Source of the DNA: Gordoniibacillus kamchatkensis
GTDB lineage: Bacteria; Bacillota; Bacilli; Paenibacillales; NBRC-103111
Direction of reading: 5' to 3'
Assembly (NCBI RefSeq): GCF_000829455.1
Contig: NZ_JXAK01000032.1
Coordinates: 1-64,000, forward strand
DNA: 64,000 nt
In this document: one piece after another, positions 54,486 to 63,886 of the stretch
Position numbering within the stretch: position 1 is the first letter of the stretch
Layout: each line of letters starts with the position of its first letter
Position numbers and translations under genes: made by a program
The notes under the pieces: model-generated
Databases searched by the model: none
What the model saw: only the letters and a program-made list of their open reading frames with translations
Told to the model about the DNA's origin: nothing

Positions 54486-54686
54486 ATGGCTTTGGAAATG
54501 AGAGGAAACTGCGAAAGATGTGCGAAGGAGCTTCCAGGACATTCGATTGCATATATTTGCACGTATGAATGCACCTTTTGTCATGAGTGTGCAGAAAATA
54601 TGAATTGCGTATGCCCGAATTGCCAAGGCGAGCTTGTTAAGAGGCCGAGAACTCGAGAAATGCCGCTAAGCTCGCTAGGTTCGTAA
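54486..54686 (+). CDS. DUF1272-family zinc-ribbon-like protein
   Basis: 66 residues that begin MALEMRGNCERCAKEL, the typical DUF1272 start, followed by three more CxxC-type pairs (CTYECTFCHEC, CVCPNC), probably a double zinc site. AGAGGGG precedes ATG 54486. Transcribed alone; role unknown. Confidence 0.88.
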   Translation: MALEMRGNCERCAKELPGHSIAYICTYECTFCHECAENMNCVCPNCQGELVKRPRTREMPLSSLGS

Positions 54687-55019
54687 AATAGCGGCGTTAA
54701 AAGTGAAGTAACGGGGGCCGGGAAAGCGAGGGCGACAGGCGTTTCAGACGCTGATTGAAGGCTGTGGCGCTTGGCGTCATGCGGCTTTCAGCTGCTCTTT
54801 TGCGCTATGTTTAACAGTGCGCGAGCATGAAACGGAAGGACCTCACAGCTGTTCCTTAACTTCCCACACTGCTTATATTAAAATCACAGAAAAAAGACCG
54901 AGTGCGCCAACACTCGGCCTGTACGAATGGCTTGGAGGGGGGTGTCCCTTCAAGTTGATGAACGGTACATAAATCCACCTTGGGCCGAAGAAACTCGAGG
55001 TGGGTTTTTACTTTCTCTT
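54687..55019. other. Intergenic region with two hairpins
   Basis: No gene seen. The hairpin at 54889-54919 (arms GACCGAGTG and CACTCGGCC, T run on the minus strand) should terminate the AraC gene. A second hairpin at 54971-55010 (arms AAATCCACCT and AGGTGGGTTT) has a T run on the plus strand. Confidence 0.6.
54889..54919 (-). terminator. Terminator of the AraC-type gene
   Basis: Stem GACCGAGTG/CACTCGGCC with a 6-nt loop and six T downstream on the minus strand. Confidence 0.78.
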
Positions 55020-55847
55020 CTAGTTATTCGAGTGCCCGATTTCCTTGACGTACTCTTGCGGCGATTTGCCGATCATGGCTTTAAAATCTTTGATAAAATG
55101 CGCCTGGTCGTAGTACCCCAAATCGTGCGACAGCACGGACCAGTCAGGGACGACGCCCTTTTCCATCAGCTCCGCCGCTTCCTGCAGCCGGTACCGCTGG
55201 ATGACCCACTTCGGGCTGACGCCGACGTAGCGGCTGAACAGACGCTGCAGGCTCCGTATGCCTATGCCGAGCCGGGCCGCTACATCATCCACCTTGGTAA
55301 TGTCCCGGTTGTCGATGACGGTTTGCACAATACGGTCAATCAAGTCAACGTTGTCATCCCGCTGGGGAAGCCGTTCCCGCAAAAAACGTTCGGCAAGCCG
55401 GGCCATCGGTTCCCCCGGCTCCTGAGCGAGCACTTCCTCCCGCACCGCATCCGCACCCGCCCCGAAAACGTCCCGGATATCGAGGATCCGTCCGGTAAGG
55501 AGAGATACGGGCTGTTTCCAGAACGGGTAAAAACCGCCGGGGCGGAATTTCACGCCCAGCACCACGCCCTCGTCTTGCAGGATACGGGCGTACGTTTTTT
55601 TCGGGACGCCGTAAATGCCGGCATAAGTCCCTTTGTGTTCTTGCTCGAACGACAGATTGACGTTGGGATAAGATAAAATAACTTGACGAAAAGGCGCTTG
55701 TCCCCTCAAGTCCCACCGGATCGCCCAGTATTGCTCGACAAAACAGGCGAGATCGGGAGCGGGGTCGAAGCGCATGAGCGAAAACTTTTGCTTGCCGGCT
55801 TCCGCCCGCAAAATACCTCTATCGGATTGGGCTGCAGCCCGTTTCAT
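55020..55847 (-). CDS. AraC-family regulator (DUF6597-type N domain)
   Basis: 275 residues: an N-terminal domain (FDPAPDLACFVEQYWAIRWDL in part: CFVEQYWAIRW; GVKFRPGGFYPF) and a C-terminal AraC HTH pair (VAARLGIGIRSLQRLFSRYVG, seen as GIRSLQRLF, and LGYYDQAHFIKDFKAMIG). GGAGGG lies 7 bases before ATG 55847. Divergent from the SRPBCC gene, which it probably regulates. Confidence 0.92.
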   Translation of the reverse strand: MKRAAAQSDRGILRAEAGKQKFSLMRFDPAPDLACFVEQYWAIRWDLRGQAPFRQVILSYPNVNLSFEQEHKGTYAGIYGVPKKTYARILQDEGVVLGVKFRPGGFYPFWKQPVSLLTGRILDIRDVFGAGADAVREEVLAQEPGEPMARLAERFLRERLPQRDDNVDLIDRIVQTVIDNRDITKVDDVAARLGIGIRSLQRLFSRYVGVSPKWVIQRYRLQEAAELMEKGVVPDWSVLSHDLGYYDQAHFIKDFKAMIGKSPQEYVKEIGHSNN

Positions 55848-55984
55848 GAACAATCCCTCCAATGCAAAGCCGGCTTGTCGCGTTTTTACAATACCCGACG
55901 CGGATTTCGCTCTATACTTGAGACAAGCAGTCTGACGCAGTTCGCGCAGCGCTATCCAATTGACCACCGAACGGAGGAACCGTT

Positions 55985-56434
55985 ATGGATCTCAAGTATG
56001 TCATGTATATCGATGGAAAGCCCGAGGATGTTTGGCAAATTTTCGTGAAGCCTGAAGCGACGAAAGCGATATTTTTCGGGAGCGTGCTGAAGTCGACTTT
56101 CGAGATAGGCTCTCCTTACGAATATGTCGGCCCCGGCAACGACGGCGACGAAACGGTTCATGTTTACGGTAAGGTGCTGGCCTACGAGCCGTATCGGCTC
56201 ATGAGCTTTACGGAACACCCCGGGCCGTCCTATCGCGACAATCACGCCGAGCTGGAAACGAGAGTTACGCTCACGCTCGAGACGGTGGGGAATTGCACCA
56301 AGCTCACCTTGCTTAACGATCAGTGGCCGGACAACCATCCTTCCTACGACAGTACCAAAGAGAGCTGGCCTATGATTCTGAGCAACATCAAAACTTATGT
56401 GGAAACGGGTAAAACGCTGGATTTCGGCTGGTAA
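55985..56434 (+). CDS. SRPBCC/AHSA1-like protein
   Basis: 149 residues: IDGKPEDVWQIFVKPEATKA at the N terminus, YEPYRLMSFTEHP and a C-terminal helix TKESWPMILSNIKTYVETG. GGAGGAACC precedes ATG 55985. Its last 40 bp overlap the 3' end of the exonuclease gene on the other strand. Often found with AraC regulators; ligand unknown. Confidence 0.9.
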   Translation: MDLKYVMYIDGKPEDVWQIFVKPEATKAIFFGSVLKSTFEIGSPYEYVGPGNDGDETVHVYGKVLAYEPYRLMSFTEHPGPSYRDNHAELETRVTLTLETVGNCTKLTLLNDQWPDNHPSYDSTKESWPMILSNIKTYVETGKTLDFGW

Positions 56435-57183
56435 GCAATTTCCAGTACCACGGGACAGTGATCGCTTCCCAATACGGCGGCGTCGATCTGCGCGTCGACG
56501 AGGCAGGGAATGAGCTTTGAAGACACGAGGAAATAGTCGATTCGCCATCCGACGTTTCGCTCTCTGACTTTCGGCATATTCGACCACCAGGTGTAGGCGT
56601 CCGCACGCTCGGGATAAAGATGACGGAACGTATCGGTAAAACCCGAGTCCAGCAGCCGGGTCATCTTGTCCCGTTCTTGCGGCGTGAAGCCGGAATTGCC
56701 CCGGTTGGATTTGGCGTTTTTCAAGTCGATCTCCTGGTGGGCGACATTCAGATCGCCGCACACGACAACAGGCTTATGGGCGTCCAGCTGCAGCAAGTAG
56801 CTGCGAAACCGCTCTTCCCATTCCAGCCTGAACTCCAGCCTCGACAGATCGCGCCTGGCATTCGGGGTATAGACGTTGACGAGATAAAAGCTGTCATACT
56901 CGAGCGTAATGATCCGCCCCTCCGGCTCCGTCTCTTCCTCCAGACCGTACCGCACCGAAAGCGGCTCGATTCTGGAAAATACGGCGGTGCCGGAATATCC
57001 TTTCTGCAGCGCGTAATTCCAAAATTGCCTATATTCTTCACCCAAGTCGAGTTGAACTTGTCCTTCCTGCAGCTTCGTCTCCTGAATGCAGAAGATGTCA
57101 GCCTCCGCTTGCTTGAAGTAATCGATAAATCCTTTGGCAAGACATGCCCTTAACCCGTTAACGTTCCAAGATATCAGCTTCAT
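56395..57183 (-). CDS. xth: Exodeoxyribonuclease III
   Basis: DNA repair nuclease/AP endonuclease of 262 residues. Motifs in order: ISWNVNGLRA (metal), QETKLQEGQ, VNVYTPNARRD, GDLNVAHQEIDL, the GRIDYF-equivalent WRIDYFLVS and GSDHCPVVLEI with the catalytic Asp/His. AGGGGGT lies 7 bases before ATG 57183. Converges on, and overlaps, the SRPBCC gene. Confidence 0.95.
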   Translation of the reverse strand: MKLISWNVNGLRACLAKGFIDYFKQAEADIFCIQETKLQEGQVQLDLGEEYRQFWNYALQKGYSGTAVFSRIEPLSVRYGLEEETEPEGRIITLEYDSFYLVNVYTPNARRDLSRLEFRLEWEERFRSYLLQLDAHKPVVVCGDLNVAHQEIDLKNAKSNRGNSGFTPQERDKMTRLLDSGFTDTFRHLYPERADAYTWWSNMPKVRERNVGWRIDYFLVSSKLIPCLVDAQIDAAVLGSDHCPVVLEIAYQPKSSVLPVST

Positions 57184-57321
57184 GATCGTTACCCCCTGGC
57201 AAAAGAAGGCCGGGACCTGTTTCATACAATCCCGCCTTCATAAATGTACAACAGAATGCGAACTTCCGGTAGACCGGCAGCGGGAAGATTTCGGCCTGTC
57301 TGACGATATCGCAGCGAATGG

Positions 57322-57366
57322 AAAAAGGCAGAAGAAGCCTGGGTGACCGCTTCTTCTGCCTTTTTT
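57322..57366. terminator. Strong terminator without an obvious gene
   Basis: Arms AAGGCAGAAGAAGC and GCTTCTTCTGCCTT with T6 on the plus strand and T5 on the minus strand. The 140 bp before it (57184-57321) hold only a hairpin (GAAGGC-GGGA type arms near 57203-57239), so a small RNA or leader may end here. Confidence 0.7.
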
Positions 57367-57501
57367 CGCTCCTTTATGCCGTACAGTTGTCGGCGCTGCC
57401 GGTGCGGAAGCGGGAACATTTTTCCGAAAGGGTGCGTCTAACAGAAAGGTGAACAAGGTGCAGTCCGGCAGTGACATTATATCGGAGGAGCTGTTAAAAC
57501 A

Positions 57502-58052
57502 ATGAGCAGTTATGCGGGTGAAAGGGTATATATTCGATTTATCGGCGCAGATGACGCTCCTGCCTTGCTGGACCTTTTGCAGCGCAACCGGGAGCTGTTC
57601 GAACAGGTAGTGCCTAAGCGCAACGACTCGTACTACACGCTGGAAGAGCAGAGCAAAATTATCGATCGTTGGACAAAAGAGAGGGAAGAGGATAAGCGGT
57701 ACTCTTTCGGAATTTTTCTGCACGATACGAACGAACTGATCGGAGAGCTTCGCTTTTTGAAGTGATGCGGGGACCGCTGCAAAGGTGCATGGTAGGATAT
57801 TGTCTGGACCAGCGGTATAACGGCAAGGGGTATATGACGGAGGCGCTCGCTCTTGTATTGGCTTTCGCGTTCAAGGAAGCAGGTTTCCATCGGGTCGAGG
57901 CAGGGGCGAAGCCGAGCAATATCGGCTCTATCCGGGTGCTCGAAAAGGCGGGCTTCCGGAAAGAAGGACTCGCCCGCAAAAACGTGTGCATCAACGGCAA
58001 ATGGGAAGACCACGTGATGTTCGCTATTTTGGACGAGGATTATAGCAAGTGA
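57502..58052 (+). pseudogene. RimJ/RimL-type GNAT acetyltransferase, single-base frameshift
   Basis: About 183 residues if restored. The first frame (57502-57765) reads VYIRFIGADDAPALLDLLQR; the second carries GYCLDQRYNGKGYMTEALAL and IGSIRVLEKAGFRKEG. One T missing in the T5 run at about 57754-57758 explains the break and restores RFFEVMRGPLQR. GGAGGAG lies 12 bases before ATG 57502. Related enzymes acetylate N-terminal amines. Confidence 0.85.
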
Positions 58053-58079
58053 AGCTTCACATAGAGCTCGCACCTTGCA

Positions 58080-58116
58080 AAATGGCACGGCGTTCGCCTT
58101 GAACACCGTGCCATTT
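58080..58116. terminator. Long hairpin after the GNAT gene
   Basis: Arms AAATGGCACGGCGTTC and GAACACCGTGCCATTT, one mismatch, 5-nt loop; no long T run follows. Confidence 0.6.
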
Positions 58117-58228
58117 CAGCTTGTTGACCATCGGTAAAATCTTAATGACAAATTTACCATAATATTGTAATATTGTCTGAGGCGCAAGCGTTTACATTTT
58201 ATCCGAAAGAAATGCGGGTGAGCATGTT

Positions 58229-59191
58229 TTGTCACAGGCCATTCTCTCTGTGAAAGCGTTAAAGACGGTGTTTCGCGACAGAAAGAGCGAAAGGACCGTC
58301 GTCGACGGCATCGATTTTGAGATCGGCAGCAACGAAGTCGTGGCGCTCGTCGGCGAATCGGGCTGCGGCAAAAGCATAACGTCGCTGTCGATCATGGGGC
58401 TGCTTCCTCGCAGCGGCGAAGTTGCGGACGGGGAAATCCGCTTCCGCGGACAAAACCTGGTCGGGCTAAGCAAGAAAGAAATTTCGCGCCTGCGCGGGAA
58501 CAAGATGGCGATGATTTTTCAGGAGCCGATGACGTCGCTCAATCCGGTGCTCACGATCGGGACGCAGATGACGGAAGGCGTTCGGCGCCATCTCGGCGTC
58601 AGCAAGGAAGAGGCGGCCAAGGTGGCGGACGATTGGCTCAGGCGCGTCGGTTTCCCGGAGCCTGCGCGCATCCGGCGCGAGTACCCGCACCGGCTGTCGG
58701 GCGGCATGCGCCAGCGCGTCATGCTGGCTATGGCGATGGCGTGCAAGCCGGAGCTGCTCATTGCCGATGAACCGACGACCGCGCTCGACGTTACGATTCA
58801 GGCGCAGGTGCTCGATCTGATCCGGCAGCTGATTGCGGAGACGCGCATGTCCGTGCTGTTCATTACGCACGATTTGGGCGTCGTGGCGGAAATGGCGACA
58901 CGGGTCGTCGTCATGTACGCCGGCCAGATCGTGGAGACCGCCGACGTGCGCACGTTGTTCACTTCGCCGCGGCATCCGTATACGAAGGGGCTGCTCGCCT
59001 CGACGCCGCGCATGACGGGAACGGCCCGCAAGCTCGTGCCGATCCCGGGCAGCGTACCGCCTGCGGGGCAATATGCGGCAAGCTGCCGCTTCGCCGACCG
59101 CTGTCCGCAGGCGCGGCCGGAGTGCCGCGAACAGGTGCCGGAGCTGCGCGATGCAGGCGGCGGGCATCAGGTTCGATGCATTTTGGCGTAG
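58229..59191 (+). CDS. oppD: Oligopeptide ABC transporter ATP-binding protein OppD-like
   Basis: ATPase of 320 residues: Walker [10 protein letters not shown] loop FQEPMTSLNP, signature LSGGMRQRV, Walker B LLIADEPTTALD and H loop ITHDLG. The C-terminal cysteine cluster (CRFADRCPQARPEC) is the oligopeptide-type extension. The only suitable start is TTG 58229. First gene of oppD-oppF-oppA-oppB-oppC. Confidence 0.95.
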   Translation: MSQAILSVKALKTVFRDRKSERTVVDGIDFEIGSNEVVALVGESGCGKSITSLSIMGLLPRSGEVADGEIRFRGQNLVGLSKKEISRLRGNKMAMIFQEPMTSLNPVLTIGTQMTEGVRRHLGVSKEEAAKVADDWLRRVGFPEPARIRREYPHRLSGGMRQRVMLAMAMACKPELLIADEPTTALDVTIQAQVLDLIRQLIAETRMSVLFITHDLGVVAEMATRVVVMYAGQIVETADVRTLFTSPRHPYTKGLLASTPRMTGTARKLVPIPGSVPPAGQYAASCRFADRCPQARPECREQVPELRDAGGGHQVRCILA

Positions 59192-59218
59192 CTAGACGAA
59201 TCAGGGGGGAACGACGAA

Positions 59219-60178
59219 GTGAACGCACCGCTGCTGGAAGTGAAAGGCCTTCACAAGCATTTTGCCGTCGGAGGCCAATGGAAGAAAAAGGGCGTCGTGA
59301 AAGCGGTGAACGGCGTGGATTTGACCGTAGGCCGCGGCGAAACGGTAGGCATTGTCGGCGAATCCGGGTGCGGGAAGTCGACGGTCGGCAGGCTCATTTT
59401 GCGTCTGCTTGATTTGACCGAGGGTGAAATACGCTTCGAGGGGATGGACATCAGCCGCTTGTCGGCGAGCCGGATGCGCCCGATCCGCAAGCAGATGCAG
59501 TGCGTATTTCAAGACCCGTACGCTTCGCTCAATCCGCGCATGACGGTAGGCGCCGCCATCGCCGAGCCGCTGTTTCTGCAGGGCGGACTCAGCCGCAAGG
59601 AGGCGACGCTTCGCGCCGAGCGGCTGCTGGACACCGTCGGGCTGCACGCGCAGGCGAGCCGGCTGTATCCGCACGAGTTCTCGGGCGGCCAGCGGCAGCG
59701 CATAGCGATCGCCCGCGCAATCGCACTCGGGCCGAAGCTGATCGTTGCCGACGAACCGGTGTCGGCGCTCGACGTGTCGATTCAGGCGCAAATCGTCAAT
59801 TTGCTTGGCGACCTGAAGGAGAAGACGCAGGTGTCGTACCTGTTCATCTCGCACAATCTGAGCGTTGTACGGCATATCTCCGATCGTGTGGCCGTCATGT
59901 ATCTCGGCCGCATTGTGGAGAGCGGCACGCGCGACCAGTTGTTCGACAACCCGAAGCACCCGTACACGCAAGCGCTGTTGTCCTCGGTGCCGGAGCCCGA
60001 AGTCGACAGCAGGCGGGAGCGGATCGTGCTGAGCGGCGAAGTGCCGAACGCGGCCAATCCGCCGTCCGGGTGTCCGTTCCATCCGCGCTGTCCGCATGCG
60101 ACTTCGCGCTGCCGGGACGAAGAACCCGCCTTCACCGAAGTGGAGTCGGGGCATTACGCCTCGTGCCATTTTATATAA
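59219..60178 (+). CDS. oppF: Oligopeptide ABC transporter ATP-binding protein OppF-like
   Basis: 319 residues: Walker [11 protein letters not shown] loop [11 protein letters not shown], signature FSGGQRQRI, Walker [13 protein letters not shown], and the C-terminal cysteine region ([14 protein letters not shown]). GGGGGG precedes GTG 59219. Pairs with OppD as the second ATPase. Confidence 0.95.
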   Translation: MNAPLLEVKGLHKHFAVGGQWKKKGVVKAVNGVDLTVGRGETVGIVGESGCGKSTVGRLILRLLDLTEGEIRFEGMDISRLSASRMRPIRKQMQCVFQDPYASLNPRMTVGAAIAEPLFLQGGLSRKEATLRAERLLDTVGLHAQASRLYPHEFSGGQRQRIAIARAIALGPKLIVADEPVSALDVSIQAQIVNLLGDLKEKTQVSYLFISHNLSVVRHISDRVAVMYLGRIVESGTRDQLFDNPKHPYTQALLSSVPEPEVDSRRERIVLSGEVPNAANPPSGCPFHPRCPHATSRCRDEEPAFTEVESGHYASCHFI

Positions 60179-60214
60179 TCATTTCTGCTTGAAGTCGAAA
60201 GGAGCTTATCCCGT

Positions 60215-61897
60215 ATGTTCATGAAACCATTCGGCAAGCTGGCTTCCGTCGTGCTTGCCACCGTTATGGGCGCGTCCCTGTTCCTGTCCGCTTGTTCGTC
60301 CTCGTCCGGGACGCAGGCATCCGGCTCCGGCAACGAGAAGCCGAAGTCCGAAACGAAGACCGAGACTGCCGCTCCTGCCGCCAAGAAGGAAAAGGCGGAC
60401 GGCGGCGAAATTACAACCGCTTACCTGAACGAGCCGCAAGGCTTCATCCGCTTCTGGGCTACCAATACATATTCGTCCGAGGTAATCGACCTCGTTGAGA
60501 GCTCGATGTACAAGTTCAACGAGAATCAGGACATCGTGCCGGACCTTGCCGTCGGCATGCCGGCGTTCTCGGATGATAAAAAAGAAATGACGATCAAAAT
60601 CCGCACCGACGCCAAGTGGAGCGACGGCCAGCCGGTTACGGCCGACGACGTCGTATTTACGCACAACATCCCGATCAACCCGGACTACAAAGGACCCCGC
60701 AAAGCGGCTTTCATCAAGCTGGCGAAAGTCGAAAAGGTAGCCGACGACACCGTCAAGTTCACATTCAGCGAACCGAACGCGGGATACATCGATATGCTCA
60801 TTTACGGCATTCTGCCGCAGCACCTGCTGAAGGACGTCGCCGTCAAGGACATGGATAAATCGGACTTCTTCAAGAAGCCGGTCGGCTCCGGCCCGTACAA
60901 GCTGGACGAATGGAAGCCGGGCCAATATTTGACGTTCTCCCGCAACGAGAACTATTATGCCGGCAAGCCGGCCATCGCCAAAATCAACATCAAAATCATT
61001 CCGGACGCCAACGTCCAGATGGCGCAGCTGCAAACCGGCGAAATTACCGTGCAGGGCGTGCCTGTCGACAACTTGGACGTCATCGATCAATTCGCCAAAA
61101 CGTCCGGCAAAATCAAGCTGCAGAAAGACATCCAGACTGCCGTTTACCACTTCGTCGGGTGGAACTTGACGAATCCGCTGTTTAAGGACAAAAAAGTGCG
61201 GCAGGCGCTGACAATGGCGATCGACCGCAAAGGAATTATCGACAACGTCCAGGAGGGCCAGGGCAAGATCGTCAACAGCCAGACGGCGCCGTCCTACTGG
61301 ACTTATACCGACAACGTGCCGAAGTTCGATTACAACGTGGAGCAGGCGAAAAAAATGTTGGCCGAAGCCGGCTGGAAAGACAGCGACGGCGACGGCATTC
61401 TCGACAAGGACGGCAAAAAGTTCGAGTTCGAGATGAAGGTCAACCAGGGCAACAAAGTGCGCGAGAAGGCGGTAGCGGTCATTCAGCAGCAGCTGAAGAA
61501 GGTCGGCATCACCGTGAACATTCGCACCGTGGAAGGCTCTGCGTTCTCGAAAGATTTTACAGGCAAAAACTTCGAAGCGATCTACTATGCGTGGAGCATC
61601 TCCGGCGACCCGAATCCGGAAGGCATATGGCACTCCCGGGAAATCGCCACGGGCCTCAACACGGTGTCGTACTCCAATCCGGAAGTCGACAAGCTGATCG
61701 ACGAAGACTTGAAGACGTTCGACAAAAACAAGCGCAAAGAGCTTCTCGCCAAAGTCGACGCGCTGATCGCCGAAGACCAGCCGTATACGTTCCTGTTCTC
61801 GCCGACGACCATTATGGCGTATCCGGCTAACCTGGAAGGGTTCAATCCGAAGCGCGACGGCTTGAAGGAAATCGAGAAGTGGTACTTCACGAAGTAA
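60215..61897 (+). CDS. oppA: Oligopeptide-binding lipoprotein OppA-like
   Basis: SBP family 5 protein of 560 residues. A lipobox LSAC near residue 28 is followed by a Ser/Gly/Lys linker and the conserved core (KWSDGQPVTADDVVFT, VGSGPYKLDEW, VRQALTMAIDRKG). AAAGGAG lies about 10 bases before ATG 60215. It delivers peptides, or a related compound such as nickel chelates or heme, to the permease. Confidence 0.94.
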   Translation: MFMKPFGKLASVVLATVMGASLFLSACSSSSGTQASGSGNEKPKSETKTETAAPAAKKEKADGGEITTAYLNEPQGFIRFWATNTYSSEVIDLVESSMYKFNENQDIVPDLAVGMPAFSDDKKEMTIKIRTDAKWSDGQPVTADDVVFTHNIPINPDYKGPRKAAFIKLAKVEKVADDTVKFTFSEPNAGYIDMLIYGILPQHLLKDVAVKDMDKSDFFKKPVGSGPYKLDEWKPGQYLTFSRNENYYAGKPAIAKINIKIIPDANVQMAQLQTGEITVQGVPVDNLDVIDQFAKTSGKIKLQKDIQTAVYHFVGWNLTNPLFKDKKVRQALTMAIDRKGIIDNVQEGQGKIVNSQTAPSYWTYTDNVPKFDYNVEQAKKMLAEAGWKDSDGDGILDKDGKKFEFEMKVNQGNKVREKAVAVIQQQLKKVGITVNIRTVEGSAFSKDFTGKNFEAIYYAWSISGDPNPEGIWHSREIATGLNTVSYSNPEVDKLIDEDLKTFDKNKRKELLAKVDALIAEDQPYTFLFSPTTIMAYPANLEGFNPKRDGLKEIEKWYFTK

Positions 61898-61946
61898 GGC
61901 AAGCCAGCGCACCTAGTCTGATCAATCAAGGAAAGAAGTGACCTGT

Positions 61947-62922
61947 GTGGCTGTTTATGCGGTAAAGCGCCTGCTCAATGCCGTCCCGATTCTGATCGGC
62001 ATTACGATCATCTCGTTCATCATCATCCATATGGCTCCGGGCGGACCGTTGTCCGCCTTGACCGAGGATCCGACGATCAAGGCGGCGGACAAGGATAACC
62101 TGATTAAAGCATACGGCCTCGACAAGCCGCTCCATATTCAGTACTGGGATTGGGTCAGCGGCATGCTGCACGGCGACTTCGGCACTTCTTTCAGCAAAAG
62201 CACGCCCGTCTCGCAGTTGATTCCTGGACCGCTTGCCGAATACGCTCATCCTGACCGTCAGCAGCTTTATCCTATCGCTGCTCATCGCCGTGCCTCTTGG
62301 GATTATTTGCGCGCTCAAGGTCAATTCGCGGCTCGATCAGCTGCTGTCGGCAGTCAGCTTTGCCGGCTTGGCGGTGCCCGGCTTCTGGCTCGGGATCATG
62401 CTCATCATGTTCTTCTCCGTGAAGCTTGGCTGGCTGCCTTCGGGCGGACTTCAAACGATGGGCACCCAGTTCAGTATGGCCGACCGTATCAAGCATCTGA
62501 TTATGCCGGTGATTTCGCTGGCTGTCGTTGAAGTGGCGATGTGGTTCCGGTATATCCGCTCCAGCATGCTCGACGTCATTAATCAGGATTACATGCGCAC
62601 GGCGAACGCCAAAGGCCTCGGCGGCATGCGCATCCTGCTGCTGCACGGCCTCCGCAATGCGATGATTCCGCTTGCTACAGTGTTCGGGCTCAGCTCGATC
62701 CCGGGCTTCTTCGCCGGCGCGGTCGTCCTCGAGCAGGTTTTCTCCATACCCGGCATGGGGCGGCTGATGCTGGAGGCGGCATTTCAACGGGACTATCCGG
62801 TGCTCATCTCGACGACGACGCTCGTGGCGATCATGACGGTCGTCGGCAACTACTTGGCGGACTTGTCGTATGCAATCCTGGATCCGCGGGTTAATCTCGG
62901 CAAACAGGAGGTGAAGGCGTGA
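61947..62922 (+). pseudogene. oppB: Oligopeptide ABC permease OppB-like, single-base frameshift
   Basis: Permease of about 324 residues if restored. The first frame from GTG 61947 (GGAAAG upstream) reads AVKRLLNAVPILIGI and APGGPLSAL; the second carries LPNTLILTVSSF, the EAA-type loop RTANAKGLGG and the C-terminal helices. The halves join if one C is removed at 62223-62224 (attcctggacc to attctggacc), giving SQLILDRLPNTLIL. A real mutation would inactivate the whole importer. Confidence 0.9.
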
Positions 62923-63812
62923 TGGCGACGAATTCAGCTCCTTCTGCGCTTGGGCCGGCTGCCGCGGCGTTTGCGGCGAAACCGAAAAACCGCTCCTGGG
63001 AGCAGTTCAAGCGGAACAAGGCGGCGGTTGTAAGCCTGACCGTGCTCGTCATCCTGATTTTGCTTGCTTTGTTTGCGCCGATTGTCGCTCCTCACGACCC
63101 GGCGGAGCAAGATTTGCTGCAGCGGCTTAAGCCTCCGAGCGCATCGCACCTGCTCGGCACCGACGACCTGAGGCGCGACCTGTTCAGCAGGCTGCTCTAT
63201 GGCGCCAGAGTATCGCTGTCGGTCGGCATTGTCTCCGTGCTGCTGAACGTCATAGTCGGCATCGTCGTCGGCGCGCTCGCCGGTTACTACGGCGGCAAGA
63301 TAGACGCCGTCCTGATGAGGTTCGCCGACATGATGCTGGCGTTTCCTTACCTCATGATTCTGATTACCGTCGTATCAGTGCTGAGGCCGAGCCTGACGAA
63401 CATCATTGTCGTGTTCGTGGCGTTCGGCTGGATGGGCAAAGCCCGCCTGCTGCGCGGCCAGATCCTGACGCTCAAAAACCGCGAGTTCGTGGATGCGGCG
63501 CGGACGATCGGAATGTCGGACGCCCGCATCATTTTCCGCCACATCTTGCCGAATGCGATCGGGCCGGTCATCGTCTCGGCGACGCTGCAGATGGGCGGGC
63601 TCATCCTGCTCGAGTCGACACTCAGCTTCCTTGGCCTCGGCATTCAGCCGCCGGCCGCCAGCTGGGGCAACATGCTGCAGAGCGCGCAGACGCTCACGAT
63701 TTTGATGAAAGCGCCGTGGGTGCCGTTTTTCCCGGGACTCATGATTTTCATCACGATTTTATGCTTCAACTTCGTCGGAGACGGCCTGCGCAACGCGCTG
63801 GATTCGCGATAA
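62919..63812 (+). CDS. oppC: Oligopeptide ABC permease OppC-like
   Basis: 297 residues, with an N-terminal cytoplasmic tail, first helix VSLTVLVILILLALFAPIVA (shown here in part), LGTDDLRRDLFSRLLYG and the EAA loop EFVDAARTIGMSDARIIFRH. GTG 62919 or ATG 62922; it overlaps the oppB stop, indicating coupling. Last gene of the operon. Confidence 0.94.
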   Translation: MMATNSAPSALGPAAAAFAAKPKNRSWEQFKRNKAAVVSLTVLVILILLALFAPIVAPHDPAEQDLLQRLKPPSASHLLGTDDLRRDLFSRLLYGARVSLSVGIVSVLLNVIVGIVVGALAGYYGGKIDAVLMRFADMMLAFPYLMILITVVSVLRPSLTNIIVVFVAFGWMGKARLLRGQILTLKNREFVDAARTIGMSDARIIFRHILPNAIGPVIVSATLQMGGLILLESTLSFLGLGIQPPAASWGNMLQSAQTLTILMKAPWVPFFPGLMIFITILCFNFVGDGLRNALDSR

Positions 63813-63828
63813 CGTGCCGTTACGTACA

Positions 63829-63875
63829 AAAGCAAGCCTGCGGCCGCCCGGTGCGGCGGCAGGCTTGCTTTTTTT
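63829..63875. terminator. Terminator of the opp operon
   Basis: Arms AAGCAAGCCTGC and GCAGGCTTGCTT followed by seven T. It also lies at the end of the convergent gene to its right. Confidence 0.92.
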
Positions 63876-63886
63876 GCGGATTCGGT

